This document shows positions 26,729 to 36,755 of a stretch of 64,000 bases of DNA, piece after piece. The notes beneath the pieces are model-generated. The model had not been told where the DNA came from and searched no databases. It worked only from the letters and a program-made list of their open reading frames with translations. Positions within the stretch are counted from its first letter, which is position 1, and each line of letters starts with the position of its first letter. The stretch lies in NCBI RefSeq assembly GCF_002803085.1, contig NZ_NNBJ01000007.1:124001-188000 (forward strand), given 5' to 3'. This DNA comes from Streptomyces sp. CB01201 (GTDB taxonomy: Bacteria; Actinomycetota; Actinomycetes; Streptomycetales; Streptomycetaceae). Made by a program: the position numbers and the translations under genes.

Positions 26729-27970
26729 ATGGCCGCCACCCCGGCGCCACCGACCGCGCCCCCGAAACCCACCTGGGACCCGAAGTCGACCGAGCCGCCC
26801 TTCCCGTGGCTGCGGCCGACCATCCGCATACGCCTCACGCTGCTCTACGGCGGCATGTTCATGATCGCCGGGATACTGCTTCTGTCGATCATCTATCTGC
26901 TGGCGGCCAGCGCCCTGCGCGCGGGCAACGAATTGCCCGTCCAGTTGGCACCGGGTGGCAGGTTCACGTCCAACGGCACCTGCTCGGGCCTGGTCGACGG
27001 CATGACGGCCGACCAAGCCAACATCGCCCTCAAGGCGTGCTTCAGCGCCCAACGCCAGCACGCCCTGGACAACCTCCTCAGCCGCTCCCTGCTCGCCCTG
27101 GTCGGCCTGAGCGTCATCGCGTTCGCCTTCGGATACGCGATGGCCGGCCGCGTCCTGTCGCCGCTCGGCCGGATCACCCGTACCGCCCGCCGCGTGGCCG
27201 GCACCGACCTGACCCGGCGGATCGAGCTGGACGGGCCCGACGACGAGCTCAAGGAGCTCTCCGACACCTTCGACGAGATGCTGGACCGCCTGGAGCGGGC
27301 CTTCACCGCCCAGCAGCGGTTCGTCGCCAACGCCTCGCACGAGTTGCGCACCCCGCTGGCGATCAACCGCACGCTGCTCGAAGTGCACCTGTCCGACCCG
27401 GGCGCTCCCGTGGAGCTCCAGCAGCTCGGCAAGACGCTGCTCGCCACCAACGAGCGCAGCGAGCAGCTCGTGGAGGGCCTGCTGCTGCTCGCCCGCAGCG
27501 ACAACGAGATCGTCGACCGCAAGCCCGTCGACCTCGCCGAGGTCGCCTCCCGCGCCATCGACCAGGCCCGGTCCGAGGCCGAGGCCAAGGGCGTCGAGGT
27601 GCGCGGCGAGCGCGCCCCGGCCGTCGTCCAGGGCAACGGCGTCCTCCTGGAGCGCATCGCGCTCAACCTGGTACAGAACGCGGTGCGGTACAACGTCGCG
27701 GAGGACGGCTGGGTCGAGGTGGTCACCGAGCTCAAGGACGGCCATGCGACCCTGCTCGTGACCAATACCGGGCCGGTGGTCCCGGCGTACGAGATCGACA
27801 ACATCTTCGAGCCGTTCCGGCGGCTGCGCACCGAGCGCACGGGCAGCGACAAGGGCGTCGGCCTGGGTCTGTCCATCGCCCGGTCGGTCGCGCGGGCCCA
27901 CGGAGGCCGTATCATCGCGGAGCCCCGCGAAGGCGGCGGCCTCGTGATGCGTGTCACCCTGCCGGTCTGA
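26729..27970 (+). CDS. cutS: Sensor histidine kinase CutS
   Basis: This 413-residue membrane kinase has a Pro-rich cytoplasmic start, TM1 (about 36-61), a short extracellular loop, TM2 (about 117-138), a HAMP domain, the phosphoacceptor His204 in ASHELRTPLA and a HATPase domain (NLVQNAVRYN, GVGLGLSIARS). The extracellular loop holds two cysteines, Cys85 and Cys104, in TCSG and KACFS. Paired cysteines there are reported to matter for CutS sensing of disulphide state. A hairpin 127 bases downstream probably ends the operon. Confidence 0.92.
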   Translation: MAATPAPPTAPPKPTWDPKSTEPPFPWLRPTIRIRLTLLYGGMFMIAGILLLSIIYLLAASALRAGNELPVQLAPGGRFTSNGTCSGLVDGMTADQANIALKACFSAQRQHALDNLLSRSLLALVGLSVIAFAFGYAMAGRVLSPLGRITRTARRVAGTDLTRRIELDGPDDELKELSDTFDEMLDRLERAFTAQQRFVANASHELRTPLAINRTLLEVHLSDPGAPVELQQLGKTLLATNERSEQLVEGLLLLARSDNEIVDRKPVDLAEVASRAIDQARSEAEAKGVEVRGERAPAVVQGNGVLLERIALNLVQNAVRYNVAEDGWVEVVTELKDGHATLLVTNTGPVVPAYEIDNIFEPFRRLRTERTGSDKGVGLGLSIARSVARAHGGRIIAEPREGGGLVMRVTLPV

Positions 27971-28364
27971 GACGCTGCTCGAAGCCGTTTTGGCAGTTCG
28001 CTTTGCGCGGAATTTTCGGGAACTGTTCCTGTGGCTTTCATGTGTGATCAGTCACAGGTGCAGACTTTCGGCCACCTACTCTCCGTGATCGATAAATCCC
28101 CTGGAATCCCGGGAAAAGTCCGGGTTTCCAGGGGGTGAGATCACGGGAAGTACACGAGGTGGCGCTGGTGAAGTGCGACATTAGGACCGTGTACGGTCCC
28201 GATCGCCATCCAAGACGATCACTCTTGAGGAGTGCGGTTGGGTGTCGATTGAGTAACAGACCTTGATGTGAGGCAAAATCTCCGCCTCAGGTCGGGCACA
28301 AGTCCGGCCTCTCACGCGTTACGTGCGCTGAGACACCGCAACTACCCAAGAGGGGGAGAGCGAC
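27971..28364. other. Intergenic region with cutRS terminator-like hairpin
   Basis: An imperfect stem at 28098-28134 (CCCCTGGAA-T-CCCGG, with its complement and one T-T mismatch) probably terminates cutRS. The remaining 230 bases lead to the DUF4193 gene, which has the ribosome site GAGGGGGAG. No other structure is convincing. Confidence 0.55.
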
Positions 28365-28661
28365 ATGGCAACGGACTACGACACCCCACGCAAGACCGAC
28401 GACGACGTCGATTCCGACAGCCTTGAAGAGCTGAAGGCCCGGCGTAACGACAAGTCCACCTCGACCGTCGACGTCGACGACTTCGAGGCCGCCGAAGGCA
28501 TGGAACTGCCCGGCGCGGACCTGTCCAACGAAGAGCTCGCCGTCCGCGTCCTGCCCAAGCAGGCCGACGAGTTCACCTGCATGAGCTGCTTCCTCGTGCA
28601 CCACCGCAGCCAGCTGGCCCGGGAGAAGAACGGCCAGCCGATCTGCCGCGACTGCGACTGA
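28365..28661 (+). CDS. DUF4193 zinc-ribbon-like protein
   Basis: A 98-residue acidic protein of the actinobacterial DUF4193 family. The C-terminal half has two CxxC pairs, CMSC and CRDC, that should bind zinc; the N-terminal half is Asp/Glu-rich. Function is unknown; the family is highly conserved across actinobacteria. It is followed 11 bases later by the next gene. Confidence 0.85.
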   Translation: MATDYDTPRKTDDDVDSDSLEELKARRNDKSTSTVDVDDFEAAEGMELPGADLSNEELAVRVLPKQADEFTCMSCFLVHHRSQLAREKNGQPICRDCD

Positions 28662-28672
28662 GCAGGCAAGCC

Positions 28673-29680
28673 GTGACAGGCGCGAAACCGCCCCGGAAGC
28701 GACCGTTCCGGAGGAAGGGTGCCCCGGGTTCCACCGAGGCCCCCCAGGGCGGCACAGGCCCGGCAGAAGGCGTGGAAGCCCCCGCCGAGCCGGACCGTCT
28801 CCCTGCGGTGAGCGCGGTCGAGGGTGCACGTGACGCCGAGCGGGGCCAGCAGGCCTCGCTCGAAGCAGCGCTCACGGCACCGGAGCCGGCACAGGCGGGG
28901 CCCGCGGCCGGGGCCCGGCGCCTCGACGCCCTGCGCAGGGGCGCTCTGGAGAAGGGCGTTCCCGCCCTGAAGAAGAGCGTTCCGGTGCTCAAGAAGGGCG
29001 TACGCAAGAGCGGCGAGGGCATGAAGGCCTCGCTCGGCCACCTTGCCGACCGCGTCATCGACGTCGCCCCCCGCATTCCCGTGCGGGACCTGGCGACGTT
29101 GCGCAGGCAATTCCCGGGCCTGGGCCCGGAGGAGATCGCCGACAAGCTGATCGCCGGCGCCGCCAACGGCACCTCCACGGTCGGCGCGGGAGTCGGCGCG
29201 GCCGCGATGATGCCCGTCCCGCCCGCGATGCCGGCGGAGCTGGCCGCGGAGATCACCGGCGTCGCCGCCATCGAGCTGAAGCTCATCGCCGAGCTGCACG
29301 AGGTCTACGGGATGCGACCGCCCGGGAACCTCAAGGAGCGTTCCATGGCGTATCTGACGTCCTGGACCGAGGAACGCGGCATCGACGTCACCAAGCCGAC
29401 GACGCTCAACTTCGCGCTCGGCGGCCAGATGAAGCGCGAACTGCGCCAGCAGATCATGAAGCGCATGGTCCGCAACCTGCCGAACCTGACGCCGTTCATG
29501 GTCGGCGCGGCCGTGGGCGCCGTCATGAACCGCCGCGACACCAAGAAGCTCGCCGGCCACATCAGGAAGGACCTGCGCGAGCGCCAGGTGCCCTGGGACG
29601 CGCTGCCCGAGCTGCCCGCCCTGGAGCAGCCGGAGAACCCCCTGCCGCAGGGCCCCGGTCCCAAGGAGCTCGGCCACTGA
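28673..29680 (+). CDS. EcsC-like helical protein
   Basis: This 335-residue protein has a basic, Pro/Ala-rich N-terminal 100 residues and a helical C-terminal region from about 140. Glycine-rich hydrophobic stretches there (STVGAGVGAAAMMPVPPAM; NLTPFMVGAAVGAVMN) resemble EcsC-type proteins that associate with membranes. I cannot assign a reaction. The GTG at 28673 lies 11 bases after the DUF4193 stop, so the two are likely co-transcribed. Confidence 0.65.
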   Translation: MTGAKPPRKRPFRRKGAPGSTEAPQGGTGPAEGVEAPAEPDRLPAVSAVEGARDAERGQQASLEAALTAPEPAQAGPAAGARRLDALRRGALEKGVPALKKSVPVLKKGVRKSGEGMKASLGHLADRVIDVAPRIPVRDLATLRRQFPGLGPEEIADKLIAGAANGTSTVGAGVGAAAMMPVPPAMPAELAAEITGVAAIELKLIAELHEVYGMRPPGNLKERSMAYLTSWTEERGIDVTKPTTLNFALGGQMKRELRQQIMKRMVRNLPNLTPFMVGAAVGAVMNRRDTKKLAGHIRKDLRERQVPWDALPELPALEQPENPLPQGPGPKELGH

Positions 29681-29719
29681 CCGGCCGCCCGCACCGCCGA
29701 CGGCGCCCCGGGCGAGGCC

Positions 29720-30178
29720 TCAGGCCGCGCGGACCGCGTTCAGGGCCGCCTTCAGCGCCTCGGGGTCACGGGTCGAGAGATAGGCGTACGGAGTCGGGTC
29801 CGCCGGATCCGTGATCTCCACCTTCACCGCCGTCGGGATGTAGGCCCGCAGCAGCATGAACGCCCGCGGGTCCGCCTTGTGCAGGCGCCAGGCCCGCGCC
29901 TCCTCGGCGTCCAGGACCTCGGCCTCGCCCAGCGCCCGGACCGGAATGCGGGCTTCCCCCGCGACCAGGGTCTCCGGGAGCACCCGGATCCGCACCGAGC
30001 CGTACGAGCTCACCACCACCCACGACACCGCCGTACCGCCGACGAACCCGGCCAGCATCGGCAGCGTGCCCACCGGCAGCAGCATCAGGGCGCACGCGAA
30101 GCCGACCAGCAGGGAGATGAACCACCAGGAGCGGGGCGCGGTGAGGCGTTCTGCGTACTGCGGGGCATTGGGCTGCAT
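29720..30178 (-). CDS. DUF3093 membrane protein
   Basis: A 152-residue actinobacterial DUF3093 protein with two hydrophobic segments near the N-terminus (about 18-35 and 40-60) and a cytoplasmic beta-rich domain ending in TPYAYLSTRDPEAL. Function is unknown; it sits next to dut in many actinomycetes. The start is the ATG at 30176-30178. Confidence 0.82.
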   Translation of the reverse strand: MQPNAPQYAERLTAPRSWWFISLLVGFACALMLLPVGTLPMLAGFVGGTAVSWVVVSSYGSVRIRVLPETLVAGEARIPVRALGEAEVLDAEEARAWRLHKADPRAFMLLRAYIPTAVKVEITDPADPTPYAYLSTRDPEALKAALNAVRAA

Positions 30179-30235
30179 GGAAGCTAGCTTGGCACGGCGC
30201 GACCTGCCGCTTGACCGCGGGTAAGGTCTGCGCCT

Positions 30236-30820
30236 GTGACTGCTACATCTGCGTCCCTGACGCCCCCGGCCGACGCCATAGCGCCGGTGCGGCACCCCGA
30301 GGCGCCCGCACCCGGCGAACTGCTCGGCGCGCACTACGGGCACTGCTTCGGCTGCGGCGAAGGACAGCCCCATGGACTGCACCTGGCCGCCCGGGCCGGC
30401 GAAGGCGTGACCGTCACCGCCGAGTTCACCGTGCGGGAGGCCCATCAGGGCGCCCCGGGCCTCGCCCACGGCGGGGTCCTCGCCACCGCGCTCGACGAGA
30501 CGCTCGGCTCCCTGAACTGGCTGCTGCGGGTCATCGCGGTGACCGGCCGCCTGGAGACGGACTTCGTCCGCCCGGTCCCGGTCGGCACGGTGCTGCACCT
30601 GGCGGCCGAGGTCACCGCGGTCGCCGGCCGCAAGATCTACTCCCGGGCCACCGGCCGCATCGGCGGTCCCGAGGGACCCGTGGCGGTCCGGGCCCAGGCC
30701 CTCTTCATCGAGGTGAAGGTGGACCACTTCATCGACAACGGACGTCCGGCCGAGATCCAGGCCGCCATGTCCGACCCCGACCAGGTCAGGCGCGCCCGCG
30801 CCTTCGAGGTGAACCCGTGA
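30236..30820 (+). CDS. PaaI-type hotdog thioesterase
   Basis: This 194-residue hotdog-fold protein carries GLAHGGVLATALDETLG, with the Asp/Glu of PaaI-type acyl-CoA thioesterases, and an FVRPVPVGTVLHL strand. An N-terminal HCFGCGEGQPHGL motif is typical of this subgroup. It should hydrolyse a small acyl-CoA or aromatic thioester. The GTG start lies about 8 bases after a TAAGGT -10-like hexamer. Its stop overlaps the dut GTG (GTGA). Confidence 0.82.
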   Translation: MTATSASLTPPADAIAPVRHPEAPAPGELLGAHYGHCFGCGEGQPHGLHLAARAGEGVTVTAEFTVREAHQGAPGLAHGGVLATALDETLGSLNWLLRVIAVTGRLETDFVRPVPVGTVLHLAAEVTAVAGRKIYSRATGRIGGPEGPVAVRAQALFIEVKVDHFIDNGRPAEIQAAMSDPDQVRRARAFEVNP

Positions 30821-31350
30821 CGCGTGAACCCGTAGATGTCCTCATCCGCCGAGTCGACCCGGAGGTGCCGATTCCGGCGTACGGGCACCCGGGCGACGCC
30901 GGAGCCGATCTGGTGACCACCGAGGCCGCCGAGCTCGCGCCGGGCGAGCGGGCGGTCCTGGCGACCGGCGTCTCGATCGCGCTGCCCGACGGCTACGCGG
31001 CCTTCGTGCACCCCCGTTCCGGGCTCGCCGCCCGCTGCGGTGTCGCCCTGGTGAATGCCCCGGGGACGGTGGATGCCGGGTACCGTGGAGAGATCAAGGT
31101 GATCGTGGTCAACCTCGACCCGCGCGAGAGCGTGCGGTTCGAGCGTTTTGACCGCATTGCCCAACTGGTCGTCCAGCAGGTCGAGAAGGTGCGCTTCCAC
31201 GAGGTGGCGGAGCTTCCCGGCTCGGCGCGGGCCGAGGGGGGCTTCGGGTCCACCGGCGGTCATGCCGCCGTGGACGGTTCGGCCGCCACTGGCGGCACTG
31301 CGGGTGGGAATCGATACGCTTCGGTCGTATCCGACCGGGAAGGACAGTGA
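30817..31350 (+). CDS. dut: dUTP diphosphatase
   Basis: This 177-residue trimeric dUTPase hydrolyses dUTP to dUMP and pyrophosphate, keeping uracil out of DNA and supplying dTMP synthesis. Motifs in order: DAGADLVT (1), HPRSGLAARCG (2), NAPGTVDAGYRGEIKV (3), RIAQLVV (4) and the flexible ARAEGGFGSTG (5). About 25 residues follow motif 5. It is coupled to the thioesterase by GTGA and the DUF3710 gene starts 1 base after its stop codon. Confidence 0.95.
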   Translation: MTREPVDVLIRRVDPEVPIPAYGHPGDAGADLVTTEAAELAPGERAVLATGVSIALPDGYAAFVHPRSGLAARCGVALVNAPGTVDAGYRGEIKVIVVNLDPRESVRFERFDRIAQLVVQQVEKVRFHEVAELPGSARAEGGFGSTGGHAAVDGSAATGGTAGGNRYASVVSDREGQ

Positions 31351-31351
31351 C

Positions 31352-32128
31352 GTGTTCGGACGTCGCAAGAAGAGCGGTACCGCCGAGGACTCGGCGGGCG
31401 AGGCCGAGCAGGTTGTCGAAGGCACCGGGGCCGATGAAGCGGCCGGGGCCGATGACGAGGCCCGGGTGCGCAGGGTGAACCTGCCGCCGGCACCCCGTCC
31501 GGACGGGCCGTGGGACGTCTCGGAGGTGACCGAGCCCGGCGAGGGCCGCGTCGACCTCGGCGGTCTCTTCGTCCCCGGAGTCGAGGGCATGGAACTGCGG
31601 GTCGAGGTCGCGGGCGACGCGATCGTGGCGGCCACGGTCGTCCTCAACGACAGCGCGGTTCAGCTGCAGGGCTTCGCGGCGCCGAAGAAGGAAGGCATCT
31701 GGGGCGAGGTCCGCGAGGAGATCGCCTCCGGCATCACCCAGCAGGGCGGCGTCATCGACGAGGTCGAGGGCCCGCTGGGCTGGGAGCTGCGCGCACAGGT
31801 TCCGGTCCAGCTGCCCGACGGGACCAACGGCGTCCAGCTGGTGCGCTTCGTGGGCGTCGACGGCCCGCGCTGGTTCCTGCGCGGGGTCATCTCCGGCCAG
31901 GGCGCGGTGCAGCCGCAGGCCGCCGGGCTCCTGGAGACGATCTTCCGTGACACCGTCGTGGTGCGCGGCGAGGGCCCGATGGCGCCCCGCGACCCGATCG
32001 TCCTGAAGCTCCCCAACGACGCCCAGATGGTGCCCGAGGGCGTGCAGCAGGAGGACCAGGAGGGCTCGCGCTTCTCCGGCGGCATGGGCCAGCTCCAGCG
32101 CGGCCCCGAGGTCACCGAAATCCGCTGA
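31352..32128 (+). CDS. DUF3710 family protein
   Basis: A 258-residue conserved actinobacterial DUF3710 protein, typically encoded next to dut. It starts with a basic FGRRKKS segment and an acidic linker; the core (about 55-225) ends with an ETIFRDTVVVRGEGPMAPRD segment. There are no catalytic motifs. Start GTG at 31352, though GTG at 31346 is nearby in another frame. A terminator follows. Confidence 0.82.
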   Translation: MFGRRKKSGTAEDSAGEAEQVVEGTGADEAAGADDEARVRRVNLPPAPRPDGPWDVSEVTEPGEGRVDLGGLFVPGVEGMELRVEVAGDAIVAATVVLNDSAVQLQGFAAPKKEGIWGEVREEIASGITQQGGVIDEVEGPLGWELRAQVPVQLPDGTNGVQLVRFVGVDGPRWFLRGVISGQGAVQPQAAGLLETIFRDTVVVRGEGPMAPRDPIVLKLPNDAQMVPEGVQQEDQEGSRFSGGMGQLQRGPEVTEIR

Positions 32129-32144
32129 CCTCCCCCTTTTGTGT

Positions 32145-32184
32145 CCGATGGGCCGCGTTCCGTATCCGGGGCGCGGCCCATCGG
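32145..32184 (+). terminator. Terminator after dut operon
   Basis: A perfect 13-bp stem (CCGATGGGCCGCG with its complement) and 14-base loop, 16 bases after the DUF3710 stop. Confidence 0.8.
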
Positions 32185-32385
32185 CCTAGCCGGGGCCATC
32201 CGTTCCGCCTGCCCGTGTCCGCACGTGCGGCCGCTCGCCGCAGCGCCCGGCGGGCACGGTTGCCCGCGCGACCCCCGCCCGCCCGGGCAGGGCGGGCAGA
32301 CCTCCCGCGATCCGTTGCCCGGCGTTGCGCAATCCACCCATACTGGCGCCCGGTCGCGCACACGTACGCACGGGGGAGACAACGC

Positions 32386-33138
<753 letters not shown>

Positions 33139-33306
33139 GCGCCGGAGCGGGCGCCGGCGACGCGCGGGCGGCCGGGCGTCAGAATCGCGTCAATACGCGG
33201 CCCCCGCCCCACCCGCACCCCATATGCCGCGATTGTTGGCCGTAAGGTCGACGCAGAGTACACGGCTGCCTGCGTACGCGGCCGACTTCTGAAAGACAAT
33301 GGGGCC

Positions 33307-35850
33307 ATGGCACGCGGCAAGCTTCGGATCTACCTCGGCGCGGCACCGGGCGTCGGCAAGACGTACGCGATGGTCTCCGAGGCCCACCGCCGGGTGGAGC
33401 GCGGTACGGACTGCGTCGTGGCGTTCGTGGAGCACCACGGCAGGCCGCGCACCGAGGTCATGCTGCACGGCCTGGAGCAGCTGCGGCGGCGCGAGATCGA
33501 GTACCGCGGCGGCCTCTTCACCGAGATGGACGTCGACGCCGTCCTGGAGCGCGACCCCGCCGTCGCCCTGGTGGACGAACTGGCCCACACCAATGTGCCG
33601 GGCTCGCGCAACACCAAGCGCTGGCAGGACGTCGAAGAGCTGCTCGCCGCCGGGATCGACGTGGTGTCCACCGTCAACATCCAGCACCTGGAGTCCCTCG
33701 GCGACGTCGTCGAGTCCATCACCGGGGTGCGCCAGCGCGAGACGGTGCCCGACGAGGTGGTGCGCCGGGCCGACCAGATCGAACTCGTCGACATGTCGCC
33801 CCAGGCACTGCGCCGCCGCATGGCGCACGGCAACATCTACCAGTCCGACAAGGTCGACGCGGCCCTGTCCAACTACTTCCGCCCCGGCAACCTGACCGCG
33901 CTGCGCGAACTCGCGCTGCTCTGGGTCGCCGACCGCGTCGACGAGTACCTCCAGCAGTACCGCGGCGAGCACGACATCAAGTCGACCTGGCAGGCCCGCG
34001 AGCGCATCGTCGTCGGCCTCACCGGCGGCCCCGAGGGCCGCACCCTCATCCGCCGGGCCGCCCGCATGGCCGCCAAGGGCTCCGGCAGCGAGATCCTCGC
34101 GGTGTACGTGGCCAGGAGCGACGGGCTGACCTCGGCCTCGCCCAAGGAACTCACCGTCCAGCGCACCCTCGTCGAGGACCTCGGCGGCAGCTTCCACCAC
34201 GTCATAGGCGATGACATCCCGGCCTCGCTGCTCGCCTTCGCGCGCGGCGTCAACGCCACCCAGATCGTGCTCGGCTCCAGCCGGCGCAAGGCCTGGCAGT
34301 ACATCCTGGGCCCCGGCGTCGGACAGACCGTGGCCCGCGACTCCGGTCCCGACCTCGACGTCCACATCGTCACCCACGACGAGGTCGCCAAGGGCCGCGG
34401 CCTTCCGGTGGCGCGCGGCGCCCGGCTCGGGCGGGCCCGCATCGTGTGGGGCTGGGCGGCCGGGGTCGTGGGGCCCGCCCTGCTCACCGTGCTGCTCACC
34501 AACGTCGACGCGGACCTCGGGCTCGCCAACGACATGCTGCTCTTCCTGAGCCTGACGGTGGCCGCCGCCCTGCTCGGCGGCCTGGTGCCGGCGCTCGCCT
34601 CGGCCGCCTTCGGCTCGTTCCTCCTGAACTACTACTTCACCCCGCCCGTCCACAAGATCACGATCGCGGATCCCAAGAACATCGTCGCCATCGTCATCTT
34701 CGTCCTGGTCGCCGTCTCGGTGGCCTCGGTCGTCGACGTCGCCGCCCGCCGCACCCACCAGGCCGCCCGGCTGCGCGCCGAATCCGAGATCCTCTCCTTC
34801 CTCGCCGGCAGCGTCCTGCGCGGCGAGACCAGCCTGGACGCCCTCCTGGAGCGGGTCCGCGAGACCTTCGCCATGGAGTCGGTCGCCCTGCTGGAGCGGG
34901 CCGGGGACGTCGAGCCCTGGACCCGGGCGGGCAGCGTCGGACCGCATCCGGTGGCCCGCCCCGAGGACGCGGACGTGGACATGCCGGTCGGCGACCACAT
35001 GGCGCTCGCCCTGTCCGGGCGCGTCCTGCCCGCCGAGGACCGCCGGGTGCTCGGCGCCTTCGCCGCCCAGGCCGCCGTCGTCCTGGACCGCCGCCGCCTG
35101 GTGGGAGAGGCCGAGGAGGCCCGCAAGCTGGCCGAGGGCAACCGCATCCGCACCGCGCTGCTCGCCGCCGTCAGCCACGACCTGCGCACCCCGCTCGCCT
35201 CCATCAAGGCGGCCGTCACCTCACTGCGCTCCGACGACGTCGAATGGTCCGAGGAGGACCGCGCCGAGCTCCTCGAAGGGATCGAGGGCGGCGCCGACCG
35301 CCTCGACCACCTCGTCGGCAACCTCCTCGACATGTCCCGCCTCCAGACCGGGACCGTCACCCCGCTCATCCGCGAGATCGACCTGGACGAGGTCGTGCCC
35401 ATGGCGCTCGGCGGCGTCCCCGAGGACAGCGTCGTCCTGGACATCCCCGAGACGCTGCCCATGGTCGAGGTCGACCCGGGCCTCCTGGAGCGGGCCGTCG
35501 CCAACATCGTCGAGAACGCCGTCAAGTACAGCCCGCTCGACAGCCCCGTCACCGTCGCCGCGAGCGGCCTCGCCGAGCGCGTCGAGATACGGGTCACCGA
35601 CCGCGGCCCCGGCGTCCCCGACGCCGCCAAGGACCGCATCTTCGCGCCCTTCCAGCGCTACGGGGACGCCCCGCGCGGAGCCGGCGTGGGCCTCGGCCTG
35701 GCCGTCGCCCGGGGTTTCGCCGAGGCCATGGGCGGCACCCTGGCGGCGGAGGACACCCCCGGCGGCGGCCTCACCATGGTCCTCACCGTCCGCGCCGCCC
35801 CGGGACCGGACCGGGCCCCCGCCGACCTGTCCGCGCAGGTCACCTCATGA
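33307..35850 (+). CDS. kdpD: Sensor histidine kinase KdpD
   Basis: This 847-residue potassium-responsive kinase has an N-terminal KdpD domain with Walker A GAAPGVGKT (11-19), a universal-stress-like domain (about 225-370), four membrane segments (about 385-485, DUF4118), a GAF-like region, His624 in VSHDLRTPLAS and a HATPase domain (GVGLGLAVARGFAEAMGG). It senses K+ limitation and phosphorylates KdpE. The N-domain of KdpD can bind c-di-AMP in some bacteria. kdpFABC is not next to it. Its stop overlaps the start of a 36-codon ORF (ATGA). Confidence 0.95.
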   Translation: MARGKLRIYLGAAPGVGKTYAMVSEAHRRVERGTDCVVAFVEHHGRPRTEVMLHGLEQLRRREIEYRGGLFTEMDVDAVLERDPAVALVDELAHTNVPGSRNTKRWQDVEELLAAGIDVVSTVNIQHLESLGDVVESITGVRQRETVPDEVVRRADQIELVDMSPQALRRRMAHGNIYQSDKVDAALSNYFRPGNLTALRELALLWVADRVDEYLQQYRGEHDIKSTWQARERIVVGLTGGPEGRTLIRRAARMAAKGSGSEILAVYVARSDGLTSASPKELTVQRTLVEDLGGSFHHVIGDDIPASLLAFARGVNATQIVLGSSRRKAWQYILGPGVGQTVARDSGPDLDVHIVTHDEVAKGRGLPVARGARLGRARIVWGWAAGVVGPALLTVLLTNVDADLGLANDMLLFLSLTVAAALLGGLVPALASAAFGSFLLNYYFTPPVHKITIADPKNIVAIVIFVLVAVSVASVVDVAARRTHQAARLRAESEILSFLAGSVLRGETSLDALLERVRETFAMESVALLERAGDVEPWTRAGSVGPHPVARPEDADVDMPVGDHMALALSGRVLPAEDRRVLGAFAAQAAVVLDRRRLVGEAEEARKLAEGNRIRTALLAAVSHDLRTPLASIKAAVTSLRSDDVEWSEEDRAELLEGIEGGADRLDHLVGNLLDMSRLQTGTVTPLIREIDLDEVVPMALGGVPEDSVVLDIPETLPMVEVDPGLLERAVANIVENAVKYSPLDSPVTVAASGLAERVEIRVTDRGPGVPDAAKDRIFAPFQRYGDAPRGAGVGLGLAVARGFAEAMGGTLAAEDTPGGGLTMVLTVRAAPGPDRAPADLSAQVTS

Positions 35851-35957
35851 ACCCCACCGCACCGCCGGTCCCCGCACCGTCCGTCCCCGCACCGTCCGTC
35901 CCCGCACCGTCAGCCACCGCACGGTCGGCCCCCGCAGAAGGCAGGTATCCCAGATGA
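35847..35957 (+). CDS. 36-codon Pro/Ala-rich linker ORF between kdpD and kdpE
   Basis: This ORF overlaps the kdpD stop and the kdpE start, each by ATGA, so it could pass ribosomes from one gene to the other. It encodes three VPAPS repeats from a 15-base tandem DNA repeat (about 35868-35912) and ends in EGRYPR. A KdpE ribosome site, AGAAGGCAGG, lies inside it. It may be a coupling device rather than a functional peptide. Confidence 0.45.
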   Translation: MNPTAPPVPAPSVPAPSVPAPSATARSAPAEGRYPR

Positions 35958-36646
35958 CCCGGGTGCTCGTGGTCGAGGACGAGCCGCAGATCGTGCGCGC
36001 GCTCGTGATCAACCTCAAGGCACGGAAGTACGAGGTGGACGCGGCCCCCGACGGCGCGACCGCCCTCCAGCTCGCCGCCGCCCGCCACCCCGACGTGGTC
36101 CTGCTCGACCTGGGCCTGCCCGACATGGACGGCGTCGAGGTCATCCGGGGCCTGCGCGGCTGGACCCGGGTCCCCATCCTGGTGCTCTCCGCCCGCCACA
36201 CCTCCGACGAGAAGGTCGAGGCGCTCGACGCGGGCGCCGACGACTACGTCACCAAGCCCTTCGGCATGGACGAGCTGCTCGCCCGGCTGCGCGCCGCGGT
36301 CCGCCGGGCCGAGCCGGTCGGCGGCGGGGAGGGCGCCGACGACCTGGTGACGGTCGAGACCGAGGGCTTCACCGTCGACCTCGCCGCCAAAAAGGTCAAC
36401 CGCGACGGCCGAGACGTACGCCTCACGCCCACCGAATGGCACCTCCTTGAGGTCCTGGTCCGCAACACCGGCCGCCTGGTCAGCCAGAAGCAGCTGCTCC
36501 AGGAGGTGTGGGGGCCCTCGTACGGCACCGAGACCAACTATCTGCGGGTCTACATGGCCCAGCTGCGCCGCAAGCTGGAGGGCGATCCCTCGCACCCGCG
36601 CCACTTCATCACCGAGCCGGGCATGGGCTACCGCTTCGAACGCTGA
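35954..36646 (+). CDS. kdpE: Response regulator KdpE
   Basis: This 230-residue OmpR-type regulator has acidic residues in VVEDE, phosphoacceptor Asp52 in VVLLDLGLP, Lys in VTKPFG and a winged-helix domain with ETNYLRVYMAQLRRKLE. It activates K+-uptake genes when phosphorylated by KdpD. The ATG at 35954 overlaps the preceding small ORF's stop. Confidence 0.95.
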   Translation: MTRVLVVEDEPQIVRALVINLKARKYEVDAAPDGATALQLAAARHPDVVLLDLGLPDMDGVEVIRGLRGWTRVPILVLSARHTSDEKVEALDAGADDYVTKPFGMDELLARLRAAVRRAEPVGGGEGADDLVTVETEGFTVDLAAKKVNRDGRDVRLTPTEWHLLEVLVRNTGRLVSQKQLLQEVWGPSYGTETNYLRVYMAQLRRKLEGDPSHPRHFITEPGMGYRFER

Positions 36647-36742
36647 TCCCATCCGCCCCTGCCGGACCGGCTCGCACCCCTGGTGTATCCCCGCCCTGTA
36701 CGTGCTGACCACACGCTTTGATCCGGCGGGGGAGTACCCCGG

Positions 36743-36755
36743 TACGCTTTCTGTA
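36743..36755 (+). promoter_or_regulatory. -10 element of a leaderless promoter
   Basis: TACGCT at 36743-36748 ends 6 bases before the ATG at 36755. A TTGATC -35-like hexamer lies at 36718-36723, 19 bases upstream. Confidence 0.55.
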
